In this document: positions 55,999 to 64,000 of the stretch, piece after piece | Layout of the letters: each line of letters begins with the position of its first letter | How positions within the stretch are numbered: the first letter of the stretch is position 1 | Assembly (NCBI GenBank): GCA_022843605.1 | Contig: JALHNI010000004.1 | Location: forward strand, 1-64,000 | Origin: Bryobacter sp. | Lineage (GTDB): Bacteria; Acidobacteriota; Terriglobia; Bryobacterales; Bryobacteraceae | Reading direction: 5' to 3' | Length of the DNA stretch: 64,000 bases | Position numbers and translations under genes: made by a program | Notes under the pieces: model-generated | Database searches by the model: none | What the model was told of the DNA's origin: nothing | Seen by the model: only the letters and a program-made list of their open reading frames with translations

Positions 55999-57801
55999 AT
56001 GAAGACTGCATTCCTGCTCCCCTTGTTCGCGAGTCTGCTGACCGCCCAGACCGGTCCGGTAGTGCCCGAACTCGCCAGCTTTGACCAAGCCATCAGCCGG
56101 CTGATCGCCAAGTACCAGATTCCCGGCGCTGCCCTCTCCATTGCCAAAGACGGCCGCCTGGTCTACGCCCGCGGTTTCGGCCTCGCCGACCGCGAAACCC
56201 ATGAACCCGCGCAGCCGGACTCGCTCTTTCGGATCGCCAGCGTCAGCAAGCCCCTGACCGCCATTGGCGTGCTGAAACTGGTGGAGGACGGCAAAGTGAC
56301 GCTCGATACGCGCGTTCTATCTTTCATTGGCCGTCGCGCCACGGCCGATCCGCGCTGGAACGACATCACCGTCCGCCATTTGCTGCAGCATAGCGGCGGG
56401 CTGGACATCGAGTTCTGGGAATTCGATCCCTCTTTTCCGGACCGCGCTACGCTTGAAGCCCTCGGCGCTAACCTGCCGCCCTCGCGCGGCGACGTACTCC
56501 GCTTCGTCCTCGAAAACCTGCCCCTCGCTTTCGCTCCGGGCACCGCATACGCCTACTCAAACGTTGGCTACATGTTTCTCACCGAGGTGATCGAGAAAGC
56601 CTCGGGCCAGGCCTACGAAACCTACATGCGTGAGAAGATCTTCGCCCCGCTGGGCATCGCCCGGATGCGCGTCGCCGGCAGCCTGCTGACGGAACGCCTA
56701 CCCGGCGAAGTCCGCTACTGGGATAAGGGCCGCGTCGACGCGCCGATCTTCCCTGGCCTGCCGGCCGCCGTGGAGATGCCTTACGGGACGTTCAACATTC
56801 GCATTTGGGAAAGTGGCGGTGGTTGGCTCGCCACGATGCCGGACCTGGTCCGCTTCCTCACCGCTTTCGACGGCACCGCCAACCCGCTGCTGCGGCCCGA
56901 AACCGTGCGCCTGATTGCCCAGCGGCCAACGTTCGTCCCCGCCACGGCAACCTCCTGGCAGGGCCTCGGCTTCGCAATCGACCGGACGCCGGCGGGCGAA
57001 CGCTGGTCCCATGACGGCGCCGTGCAGGGCACTGTCGCCTGGATGGCCCGCGGCGAGAACGGTATCAGTCTGGCCATTGCCGCCAATCACCTGCCGGATA
57101 ACGAGGTATTGCTGGCCTTTTTTGAAGAGTTCCAGACGTCGCTGGCGAACGCCGCGCTGTCGGTGACCCGGTGGCCGGCAGGCAATACCTTTGCCACCTA
57201 CTTCCCGGGCCGCGCGCCGCGCCTGGCTGACGCCGGCGTGGTGAATGCCGCGACAGTACGGCAGGGGCCGGTGGCTGCGGGCTCCATCGTCCGGCTCTTC
57301 GGCCTGAACCTCGAGCGCGGCTCCGTGCGCGTCAACGGCGCGATCGCCGACACCCTCTGGACCGACGCCGGCGACCCTTACGTCCGCGTGCCCTTGTCCG
57401 CTCGCGGACCCACGCAGTTCCAGGTAGATCGCGACGGCCAGACCTCGAACGTCGTCACGGTCGCCGTCGAACCCGCCGCCCCCGGCCTCTTCACCCTCAG
57501 CCGCAATGGTTATGGCCAGGCCGCTGCTCTGAACCAGGACCTCTCGCTCAATTCCCCCGCCGGTCCCGCCCCCGCCGGTTCCATCGTCGTGCTCTACGGC
57601 ACGGGGATTGACCGCCCGGCGGTCACCGTCGGCGGACTGCCCGCCGAGGTGCTCTACAGCGGACCCGCCCCCGGCCTGCCCGCCGGCATCTCGCAACTGA
57701 ACCTCCGCCTGCCGACCACGCTACCGGCGGGGGACCTCCCGGTCCTCATCCGGTCCGGTGAATTGGGGTCGCTCAACGGCGTCACCATCGCGGTCCGCTG
57801 A
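55999..57801 (+). CDS. Class C beta-lactamase-like serine hydrolase with a TIGR03437-type C-terminal domain
   Basis: A 600-residue exported protein; signal peptide MKTAFLLPLFASLLTAQ. Residues about 25-385 are a beta-lactamase/DD-peptidase domain with SVSK (nucleophile Ser and Lys, FRIASVSKPLTA), YSN (YAYSNVGYMF) and HDG (WSHDGAVQG). Residues about 410-600 form the repeated Ig-like domain of the Solibacter type TIGR03437 (NAATVRQGPVAAGSIVRLFG; GSIVVLYGTGIDRPAVTVGG), thought to attach or present the enzyme outside the cell. The substrate may be a peptide or ester rather than a beta-lactam. Confidence 0.87.
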   Translation: MKTAFLLPLFASLLTAQTGPVVPELASFDQAISRLIAKYQIPGAALSIAKDGRLVYARGFGLADRETHEPAQPDSLFRIASVSKPLTAIGVLKLVEDGKVTLDTRVLSFIGRRATADPRWNDITVRHLLQHSGGLDIEFWEFDPSFPDRATLEALGANLPPSRGDVLRFVLENLPLAFAPGTAYAYSNVGYMFLTEVIEKASGQAYETYMREKIFAPLGIARMRVAGSLLTERLPGEVRYWDKGRVDAPIFPGLPAAVEMPYGTFNIRIWESGGGWLATMPDLVRFLTAFDGTANPLLRPETVRLIAQRPTFVPATATSWQGLGFAIDRTPAGERWSHDGAVQGTVAWMARGENGISLAIAANHLPDNEVLLAFFEEFQTSLANAALSVTRWPAGNTFATYFPGRAPRLADAGVVNAATVRQGPVAAGSIVRLFGLNLERGSVRVNGAIADTLWTDAGDPYVRVPLSARGPTQFQVDRDGQTSNVVTVAVEPAAPGLFTLSRNGYGQAAALNQDLSLNSPAGPAPAGSIVVLYGTGIDRPAVTVGGLPAEVLYSGPAPGLPAGISQLNLRLPTTLPAGDLPVLIRSGELGSLNGVTIAVR

Positions 57802-57811
57802 CCGCCGCAAG

Positions 57812-57843
57812 AGCCTGCGCGGCAGCATACTGCCGCGCAGGCT
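57812..57843 (+). terminator. Perfect 14-bp hairpin terminator
   Basis: AGCCTGCGCGGCAG pairs perfectly with CTGCCGCGCAGGCT across the four-base loop CATA, ten bases after the serine hydrolase stop, followed by TATCTCATT. It probably ends that transcript. Confidence 0.75.
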
Positions 57844-58018
57844 TATCTCATTCGAGATGGCTAAATCAGATCGCAGTTCGGCTTCTGCCTTTGCACGCAA
57901 AAATTCCATGTCTCAAGATTGGGCATCCTCGCGAGTCAGGGCTCGCCTTGAAGCTATCGCAGGCCTCGTGATGCGTTCTTGGGCGTTTCTGGAGTTTTGG
58001 GCGAAATCGGGACTTCGT

Positions 58019-58038
58019 GGCGGGCCTGGAGGCCCGCC
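58019..58038 (-). terminator. GC-rich hairpin after the adenosyltransferase gene
   Basis: GGCGGGCCT and AGGCCCGCC are reverse complements around two bases, 35 bases past the end of the minus-strand adenosyltransferase gene. Flanking GT and AC extend the pairing. No T-run is present, so it is a moderate call; the 271-base gap holds nothing else I recognise. Confidence 0.45.
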
Positions 58039-58072
58039 CCACAGGAAAAGAGAATTTAAGCGTAGTGATCGC

Positions 58073-58650
58073 TTACCAGGCGCGCGACCAGCGCGGGCCC
58101 GCCTGGCCCGTCGCTTCCCGCAGGCTGCCGCTGACACCGGCCTCGAGTTCGAGCTTGCGGCCATAGAGCCACAAGAGGTCCGACAGGCGGTTCAGATATT
58201 TGAGAATGTTGGGCTCCACTGCGTCCCCGGCCTCGATCAGCCGCACCACATGGCGTTCGGCACGGCGGCAGATGGTCCGCGAAACGTCGTAAGCGGCGGC
58301 GCAAGTGTGTTCGCCCGACACCGACCAGTCCGCCAACAGACCTTCGATCGCCTCGATCTCGTGCACCTGCGCCGTCAAGGCATCGACGAGTTCGTCCGGC
58401 ACCGGCACTGCGGCTTCTTGCTCTCAGGCGGCGTCGCCAAGCCGGAGCCGATCCGGAAAAGCTCGCGTTGGATCAGCTTCGTCTTCTCCCGCAGGGCCGC
58501 GTCGTCGCAGATCGAACGCGCAAAGCCCAGGGAGGAAATCAGCTCGTCCACCGTGCCGTAGGTTTCCACCCGCAGCGAACTCTTCGAAACGCGAATGCCG
58601 CCGGCCAGGCCCGTTTGGCCGCCATCCCCGCGCATGGTTGCAATGCTCAT
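58073..58650 (-). pseudogene. Frameshifted PduO-type cob(I)alamin adenosyltransferase gene
   Basis: Read in two frames, this is a whole PduO/CobO-type ATP:cob(I)alamin adenosyltransferase. First part (58650 to about 58410): RGDGGQTGL with the nucleotide Gly-Asp-Gly, RVETYGTVDELISSLG, GLATPPES. Second part (about 58408 to 58073), one base out of frame: VPVPDELVDALTAQV, EHTCAAAYDVSRTICRRAER, EPNILKYLNRLSDLLWLYGR. Each part keeps high similarity to the family, so the shift is either recent, a sequencing error, or bypassed. The enzyme would make adenosylcobalamin. Confidence 0.82.
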
Positions 58651-58659
58651 CCTTTGAGT

Positions 58660-59259
58660 CTACTGGCCGAAGGGGATCTCGTAGTAGTACAGTTCCTTGT
58701 TCGTCGAAGGCTCGAAGATCCCGGTGAGGTAGAGGCGTGACGACGTGGTGTGGCGCGTCTGGAAATAGAAGAATCCGCTCGCCGTCTCGCCCGGACCAAT
58801 CACCTTGGCCGCCCAGGCGCGAGCCTCGATCTCGGGCCCATTGAAGGGGTTCTTCTTGGTCCGTCGCGGAATCGGCAACGGGCGCGGCCCCAGGTTGGGC
58901 TTCGTCGGACCGACGCGCGAAAGCAACTCCGGATACGGCGTATGGTCGATCTTGCCCACGCCGGGCGTAATGTACTGGATCGACATCTGGTCCACGCGAA
59001 TCGCCGCGGCGCGATTGTTCTCGATCACCACCAGCACCGGCAGTACTTCGTACTGATTCGGATTCAGCTTGCCAAACGCTTTCTGGGCTAGCGCCTCCGT
59101 ATTGAAAGCCTGCGCCGCGATGGTGACGCCGTCCAGCTTCTGCTTGAACTCATAGGAATCGACGGGGCCCGGTTTGAAGGGCGCATCTTTATCCAGCGCC
59201 AGGAGGAGCGGGGCCAGTAAAATACAGGTCTTGGCGAACTTGATGGCGGTCCGGGTCAT
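58660..59259 (-). CDS. Exported protein of unknown function
   Basis: A 199-residue protein; AGAGG six bases before the ATG at 59259 supports the start. The N-terminus (FAKTCILLAPLLLAL) is a signal peptide or anchor. The remainder (VDSYEFKQKLDGVTIAAQAF, LPVLVVIENNRAAAIRVDQM, GETASGFFYFQTRHTTSSRLYLTGI) looks like a beta-sandwich of the kind seen in secreted acidobacterial proteins, without a family I can name. Its first 17 bases overlap the start region of the divergent waaA-lpxK gene. It is followed by the adenosyltransferase gene nine bases later. Confidence 0.65.
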   Translation of the reverse strand: MTRTAIKFAKTCILLAPLLLALDKDAPFKPGPVDSYEFKQKLDGVTIAAQAFNTEALAQKAFGKLNPNQYEVLPVLVVIENNRAAAIRVDQMSIQYITPGVGKIDHTPYPELLSRVGPTKPNLGPRPLPIPRRTKKNPFNGPEIEARAWAAKVIGPGETASGFFYFQTRHTTSSRLYLTGIFEPSTNKELYYYEIPFGQ

Positions 59260-61528
59260 ATATTTCCTCTATCGTGCACTGGGCGCGCTCTCGCTGCCGC
59301 TGCTTCTAGTGTATTTGCTGGCGCGAATCGCCAGGAACCATGCCTATCTGAAGCACCTCGGCGAACGATTCGGCTTCCTGTCCTTTCGGCGGACGCAGCG
59401 CGGCGGCCTTTGGTTGCATGCTGTCTCGGTCGGCGAAGTTCTCTCCAGCATCGAGATGATCCGGCAACTGAAGTCCACCCTTCCCGGAACGCCGATCTAT
59501 CTCTCCGTCACCACACTGGCCGGGCGTGAGATCGCCGGACAGCGGCTGACTGGCCTCGCCGACCACATCTTCTATTCGCCCATCGACCTCTGCTGGGCCG
59601 TCCGGCGCACCCTCCGCCACCTCGATCCGCTCGCCGTCATCATCTTCGAGACCGAAATCTGGCCCAATCTGTGGCGCGAAACCAAACGGCGCGGCGGTGG
59701 ATTGATTGTTCTCAACGGCCGCATTTCGGACCGTGCGTGGCCAAGCTACCAGCAGTTCTGGTGGCTCTTCCGGCCCGTTATCGACCATGCCGACCGGATT
59801 CTCGCACAAAGCGAACAGGACGCCGAACGCTATCGCAGTTTGCTGGGCGACGATGGCGAACGCGTGGAGAGCGTCGGCAACCTGAAGTACGACGCGACGC
59901 CGCCCGAACCCAATGTGGCTCTTCGCGCCTGGGTGCAACAGTTGAGCCCAAGCGCCGTCTGGATCGCCGCCAGCACGATGCCGCCGCTCGAAGAGGGTGA
60001 CATCGACGAGGACGATGCCGTCATCACGGCTTACCAGCAACTGACGCCGGATTCGGGACCGGGACTGCTGCTGATTCTGGCTCCCCGCCGGCCGGAACGG
60101 TTCGAACAGGTGGCGGAGAAGCTGCGAACGGCCGGGATTGCCTTTGTGCGGCGTTCCGCCTTGGGGCCATTGGCCCTGCCCGGCGTGCTGCTGCTCGACA
60201 CCATGGGCGAACTCAGCGGGGCCTTCGCGCTGGCGGACGTCGTCTTTATGGGCGGCACGCTCGCCCGCCGGGGTGGCCATAATGTACTGGAGCCGGCGTA
60301 CTACGCGCGGCCGGTGATCGTCGGACCGCACAATCAGAACTTCGCAGTCATCGTCGAACAGTTTTTGAATGAGGGCGCGCTCCGGCAGATCATTCATGCC
60401 AGCCAGTTAGCACCCACAGTCGCCGAGCTACTTACGAACCCGGGCAACTATGGCAAGCAAGCCCAGGTGGCCGCGGCACGGGAACGCGGTGCAACCGCGC
60501 GAGCGATGAAAGCCGTGCTGGAGGTGATTGACCAGTCGCTGACCCGGGAACCGGGGTTCTGGTGGCTGATGCCGCTGGAGTGGCTGTGGCAAGCCGGCGT
60601 GATGGTGGACCGCACATTGCGTGGACGCGGGCACCAATTGGCGCCACCCACCGTCAGCCTGGGCAACCTCACCTATGGCGGCGCCGGGAAGACGCCGTTA
60701 ACGCTGTGGCTCGCCGAACGGCTGCCCCGCGCCGCCGTGCTCACTCGCGGCTATGGCCGGCAGGAGCGTCAAACACTGGCACTGCCGCCAGGCGGACAAG
60801 CGCCGGTCTCGCAGACCGGCGACGAGGCCCAGATCTTTCTGCGTTCCGGCCGCGTCGCCGTGGCCATCGGCGCCGACCGCCGCGCCGGCGCCCGGGCCTT
60901 GAGCCGCGTCTTTCAGCCGGACGTCTTCCTGCTCGACGACGGCTTTCAGCACTGGCCCCTGGGCCGCGACTTCGACATCGTCCTGATCGATACGCAGGAT
61001 CCCTTCGGTGGCGGACGCCTCCTGCCGGTGGGCCGTTTGCGGGAGCCCATCTCGGCCTTGTCACGCGCCGGTTTCGTCGTGCTGACGCGCACGCAAACCG
61101 CGCGCCGGTACACGAAGCTGTTGGCCAGGATTCGCCAGGAGAATACGCGCGCCCCCATCGTCCGGGCCAGCATCCGGCCCGTCACCTGGATGCGCGGGGA
61201 CCAGCCTGTGAGTCTTAGCCCTGGGCATTACGCGGCGTTTTGCGGACTGGCGAACCCCGGCAGCTTCCGCGCTTCCGTCGCCTCCCTGGGCTGGCAGCCG
61301 GTTTCGTTCACCGCGTTTCCTGACCATCACCGGTACGTCGCCAATGACCTGGAACCCCTCACCACCGTTGCTCCCGATGGGCTCCTGACCACCGAAAAAG
61401 ACTGGGTAAAGGTGGAGCCACTAGGACTCGCCACGCCAGTGTACTGGTTGAAGGTGGAACTTGACGTAGACGAAGGCGAAGAGCTCCTGCGCCTGATTCG
61501 CGCCGCCCGCCGCCCCGCCCTAACTTAG
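59243..61528 (+). CDS. Fused Kdo transferase (WaaA) and lipid A 4'-kinase (LpxK)
   Basis: One open frame of about 761 residues joins two lipid A enzymes. Residues about 1-435 are a Kdo transferase: N-terminal membrane anchor (YRALGALSLPLLLVYLLARI), GLWLHAVSVGEVLSS with the catalytic Glu, FETEIWPNLWRE, GRISDRAW and the sugar-nucleotide region MGGTLARRGGHNVLEPA. Residues about 436-761 are LpxK: Walker A in GNLTYGGAGKTPLT, LTRGYGRQ, LLDDGFQHWPLGRDFDI, GRLREP and AFPDHHRY. The two act in sequence in Kdo2-lipid A synthesis on the inner face of the inner membrane. No ribosome site marks the start; the ATG at 59243 fits the membrane anchor. Confidence 0.88.
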   Translation: MAVRVIYFLYRALGALSLPLLLVYLLARIARNHAYLKHLGERFGFLSFRRTQRGGLWLHAVSVGEVLSSIEMIRQLKSTLPGTPIYLSVTTLAGREIAGQRLTGLADHIFYSPIDLCWAVRRTLRHLDPLAVIIFETEIWPNLWRETKRRGGGLIVLNGRISDRAWPSYQQFWWLFRPVIDHADRILAQSEQDAERYRSLLGDDGERVESVGNLKYDATPPEPNVALRAWVQQLSPSAVWIAASTMPPLEEGDIDEDDAVITAYQQLTPDSGPGLLLILAPRRPERFEQVAEKLRTAGIAFVRRSALGPLALPGVLLLDTMGELSGAFALADVVFMGGTLARRGGHNVLEPAYYARPVIVGPHNQNFAVIVEQFLNEGALRQIIHASQLAPTVAELLTNPGNYGKQAQVAAARERGATARAMKAVLEVIDQSLTREPGFWWLMPLEWLWQAGVMVDRTLRGRGHQLAPPTVSLGNLTYGGAGKTPLTLWLAERLPRAAVLTRGYGRQERQTLALPPGGQAPVSQTGDEAQIFLRSGRVAVAIGADRRAGARALSRVFQPDVFLLDDGFQHWPLGRDFDIVLIDTQDPFGGGRLLPVGRLREPISALSRAGFVVLTRTQTARRYTKLLARIRQENTRAPIVRASIRPVTWMRGDQPVSLSPGHYAAFCGLANPGSFRASVASLGWQPVSFTAFPDHHRYVANDLEPLTTVAPDGLLTTEKDWVKVEPLGLATPVYWLKVELDVDEGEELLRLIRAARRPALT

Positions 61529-61585
61529 TACTGGACCCAGCACCGTACACTCCCCACGCAGGAGGGTGCTAAGACAGTCACCTTA

Positions 61586-61601
61586 GTACTCAAGGGAGTA
61601 C
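61586..61601 (+). terminator. Short hairpin with T-rich tail after waaA-lpxK
   Basis: GTACTC-AAGG-GAGTAC forms a 6-bp stem and is followed by ATTTTACTT, 57 bases after the stop. It could be a weak Rho-independent terminator. Confidence 0.45.
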
Positions 61602-61747
61602 ATTTTACTTAGAAGTAACTTCCGTAGACCTAATTTACGAAACGTTTACCGCTCAGCGTGGTGCATTCGCAATCTTCCGTGGCATGATCGAAAAAAAACA
61701 AAACACTCGCGATTCGATCGGAGCAATTTTGAATACAGGAAGTTTAC

Positions 61748-63205
61748 ATGCGCCTTATTACTATTTCATTGATTAGCCTAGTAGGAACCTCACTTTGGGC
61801 GAGCCGCGGAGGGAGCCTACGCGAACACACGCAGGAAGCTACCAGCATTGTTCTCGGCGAGGTAACCGATAGCCGAAGTTACTACGGGAGCGATGGTGAA
61901 ATTTACTCGGATGTTACCGTCCATGTAAGTTCTTCACTGAAGGAGCGCGGCCGTAAGTCAGGACAGATTCGAACCTTCACCGTGAAGGGTGGAACGGTGG
62001 GCGACACCACGGTGGTGTTCACCGACATCCCCACTTTCCAGGCGGATGAAGCCGCGGTGTTCTTCTTCGATGGCGACGAGCCCCGGGAAAAGTACGCCCT
62101 CCGCGGAGACTGGGTGCCCGAGTTGAATGAGCGCGCCTCAAGGATGGTGGATGCCATCGAACTGACGTTGCGCGACCAGGATGAGCCGGTGCTCGAAGGT
62201 GAGCACCAGCGGGCTCAGAGCTTCTTGAGCGCTTTGGCTTCCGAGGCCACCGCCACGGCCGACGCAACCTGCTACGCGCTCATCGGACCCAAGTGGGGCG
62301 CATCCGCGGCCACCTACAAGTTCGCCACGACGATTCCCGAGGCCTGGAAGACGGCCCTCGGAACTTCGGCCAATAGCTGGAACCAGGCGGGTTCAAAGTT
62401 CTCGTTCCGTCAGGACGCGGCCAGCACCAATCAGTTCCTCATCGGAGCGGTTTCGAGCGCCAGCACTCTGGCCTCGACGCGCATCGAATATGATTCGACG
62501 AACCTGATGCGCCGTTTCACCATGACGTTCAGCAACGCCGTGGCTTGGACGACGACGGGAGAAGCCGGCAAGTTCGACGTTGAGAGCATCACCGCGCACG
62601 AATTGGGTCACGCTCTGGGCCTGAACCACACCTCCGGCAGCGCCTGCACCGAGCAGACGATGTGGGCCACGGCCATGTCCGGAGAAACGAAGAAGCGTAC
62701 GCTGGAAGGCGGCGACAAGGGCGGAGCCGTGGCGTTGTACGCATCCAGCACCGTGGCAGCTCCGGCACCTGCACCTGCACCTGCTCCGGCTCCGGCTCCG
62801 GCACCCGCTCCTGCTCCTGCTCCCGCTCCCGCTCCCGCTCCTGCTCCGGCACCCGCTCCGGCTCCGGCACCCGCTCCGGCACCGGCTCCTGCTCCAACGC
62901 CTGCCCCGGCTCCAGTCCCGGCAGCCGCCCCAGTGGTTACCACGTTCTATATGTTCCCGGCGTCCCCGAGGGTCGGCCAAAGCTTCACGGCTTGGCTGAT
63001 GGGTTCCGGTTTCAACACCGCGACGGCCGAGATCGTCATCACCGGCCCGGCTTGCCCGGCAGGTTGTATCTCGGCCCCCAGCTACAAGGCGGCGTCGCTT
63101 CTTTCGGTCGTCCGTTCGCTCAGCGTAAGGGGCACCTACTCCATCGCCGTGCGGAACGGCTCCACCGGATTACTGTCCGCTCCCAGGAGCTTCAACGTGC
63201 AGTAA
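61748..63205 (+). CDS. Exported matrixin-like zinc metalloprotease with Pro-Ala linker and Ig-like tail
   Basis: A 485-residue protein with signal peptide MRLITISLISLVGTSLWAS; AGGAAG five bases before the ATG fits. N-terminal part (about 20-170) is a beta-rich domain with a VKGGTVGDTTVVF strand. The protease domain (about 175-335) has the full zinc motif HELGHALGLNH (His284, Glu285, His288, His294) and TMWATAMSG, where matrixin-type metzincins have their Met-turn. Then comes a Pro-Ala repeat of about 58 residues and an IPT-like C-terminal domain (FYMFPASPRVGQSFTAWLMG). It is probably secreted and cleaves external proteins; the linker extends the tail as a substrate-binding module. Confidence 0.85.
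   Translation: MRLITISLISLVGTSLWASRGGSLREHTQEATSIVLGEVTDSRSYYGSDGEIYSDVTVHVSSSLKERGRKSGQIRTFTVKGGTVGDTTVVFTDIPTFQADEAAVFFFDGDEPREKYALRGDWVPELNERASRMVDAIELTLRDQDEPVLEGEHQRAQSFLSALASEATATADATCYALIGPKWGASAATYKFATTIPEAWKTALGTSANSWNQAGSKFSFRQDAASTNQFLIGAVSSASTLASTRIEYDSTNLMRRFTMTFSNAVAWTTTGEAGKFDVESITAHELGHALGLNHTSGSACTEQTMWATAMSGETKKRTLEGGDKGGAVALYASSTVAAPAPAPAPAPAPAPAPAPAPAPAPAPAPAPAPAPAPAPAPAPAPAPTPAPAPVPAAAPVVTTFYMFPASPRVGQSFTAWLMGSGFNTATAEIVITGPACPAGCISAPSYKAASLLSVVRSLSVRGTYSIAVRNGSTGLLSAPRSFNVQ
62756..62931 (+). repeat. Pro-Ala coding repeat
   Basis: A run of GCxCCx codons, mostly GCTCCG, GCACCT and GCTCCC, encodes an almost pure Ala-Pro dipeptide repeat (about residues 337-394) with one Thr and one Val interruption near the end. 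It is a rigid protein spacer and a slippage-prone tract. Confidence 0.92.
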
Positions 63206-63253
63206 CGGCCGAGACAATGCGGGTGAATTCGAGCTATTCTAGGAGTTCACCCC

Positions 63254-64000
63254 TTGATTTCAGTCCAAAATGTATCCATGCGCTTCGGCGCCAAAGTCCT
63301 CTTTGAGGATGTCACTACCTCGTTCCTGACGGGGCGCCGCTATGCGCTCACTGGACCGAACGGGGCGGGTAAGTCTACGTTCATGCGCATTCTAACGGGT
63401 GACGAGGAGCCGACCAAAGGCATCGTCACCCGTCCGCGCAAGTTCGGCATTCTGCGCCAGGATCAGTTCGCCTTCGATTCCTACCGGGTCCTCGACACGG
63501 TCATCATGGGCAACAAGCCTTTGTGGGAAGCGCTCGCCGAACGCGAGAAGCTTTACGACAAGGACCCCAATACGCTCACCGACGAAGACGGCATGCGCAT
63601 GGGCGAGTTGGAAGGCATAGTCGGCGAAGAGGGCGGCTATGAGGCCGAGAGCGATGCCGCCATTCTCCTGAACGGCCTGGGACTCGAAGACGCTTTGCAC
63701 CTACGGCAGATGAGCGAGCTACAGGGCGGCCAGAAGGTTCGCGTGCTGCTCGCGCAAGCACTCTTCGGCAACCCCGGCGCACTTCTGCTGGACGAACCGA
63801 CGAATCATCTCGACCTGGACTCGGTGCACTGGTTAGAGGATTACCTCGGTAAATACGAAGGGACGCTGATCGTCATCTCGCACGATCGCCACTTCCTGAA
63901 CAACGTCTGTACCCACACCGCAGACATCGACTACAACACGATCATCACCTACACCGGCGGCTATGACGACATGGTGATGGCCAAGACGCAGATCCGCTCG
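63254..64000 (+). CDS. ABC-F family ATPase (N-terminal part, cut by window edge)
   Basis: 249 codons are visible to the right edge, starting at a TTG at 63254 with AGGAG eight bases upstream. Walker A is LTGPNGAGKSTF, signature SELQGGQKVRVLLAQALF, Walker B GALLLDEPTNHLD and switch His in VISHDRHFLN; no membrane part is present. It matches the first ATPase half of an ABC-F translation factor of the YbiT type; the second half lies outside. Such proteins bind the ribosomal E site. It follows the matrixin gene by 48 bases. Confidence 0.92.
   Translation, partial: MISVQNVSMRFGAKVLFEDVTTSFLTGRRYALTGPNGAGKSTFMRILTGDEEPTKGIVTRPRKFGILRQDQFAFDSYRVLDTVIMGNKPLWEALAEREKLYDKDPNTLTDEDGMRMGELEGIVGEEGGYEAESDAAILLNGLGLEDALHLRQMSELQGGQKVRVLLAQALFGNPGALLLDEPTNHLDLDSVHWLEDYLGKYEGTLIVISHDRHFLNNVCTHTADIDYNTIITYTGGYDDMVMAKTQIRS

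Noticed and set aside
57758-58561. 267-codon plus-strand frame opposite the adenosyltransferase gene
   Set aside because: The opposite strand shows a clear conserved enzyme in two frames; this frame also runs through a terminator hairpin.
62608-62943. Minus-strand Gly-Ala repeat protein
   Set aside because: It is simply the reverse of the Pro-Ala coding repeat of the matrixin-like protease.

Overview
The window looks like a chromosomal stretch of an acidobacterium of the Bryobacterales/Solibacter type. The evidence is indirect but consistent: about 60% GC DNA, an Oar-like TonB-dependent receptor with an N-terminal carboxypeptidase-regulatory repeat, two cytochrome-c/DUF1549/DUF1553 plus DUF1501 pairs, a PEP-CTERM protein, a TIGR03437-type C-terminal domain behind a serine hydrolase, a VWFA-related secreted protein and a Gram-negative lipid A gene. 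I saw no rRNA, tRNA, CRISPR array, integrase, transposase or phage gene.

Layout. 1-12 kb: receptor (cut by the left edge), tex, then a minus-strand catabolic operon (cytochrome/DUF1549-1553, DUF1501, TIM-barrel isomerase, NIPSNAP), a creatininase-like protein, a periplasmic double rhodanese and a double cupin. 12-23.5 kb: cell-shape region, all minus strand. It reads mreB-mreC-mreD-mrdA-rodA-rng, closes with a strong terminator, and is followed by an amidase coupled to an actin-like ATPase. 23.5-31 kb: a second DUF1549-1553/DUF1501 operon ending in a secreted HExxH protein, a PEP-CTERM protein and an alpha/beta hydrolase.

31.1-40.9 kb is the most unusual part: a compact set of signalling and effector genes. 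A CHAT-protease/SIR2 fusion is divergent from an operon of nSTAND NTPase-WD40, Ser/Thr kinase-TPR, a 44-residue Lys/Ala-tailed peptide and a caspase-like (C25-type) protease. A membrane-anchored pYEATS-like protein converges on that operon with a 4-nt overlap. These domains are typical of NTP-dependent bacterial conflict or programmed-death systems. I read the set as a candidate system of that kind and the small peptide as its possible protease substrate or regulator; this is inference from domains and gene order.

41-54 kb: beta-lactamase-like hydrolase, hybrid histidine kinase whose Hpt-like tail lacks the phospho-histidine, pyrD-ridA, a vapBC module flanked by a decayed second copy of the ridA 3' end, a VWFA-related protein, a duplicated outer-membrane barrel, the nfeD-floA membrane-microdomain operon, an APC permease, a secreted ferredoxin-fold-like protein and a second vapBC whose toxin gene is broken. 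54-64 kb: NarL-type two-component pair, class C-like serine hydrolase, a frameshifted cobalamin adenosyltransferase gene, a waaA-lpxK fusion, a secreted matrixin-like protease with a long Pro-Ala linker, and the start of an ABC-F ATPase gene cut by the right edge.
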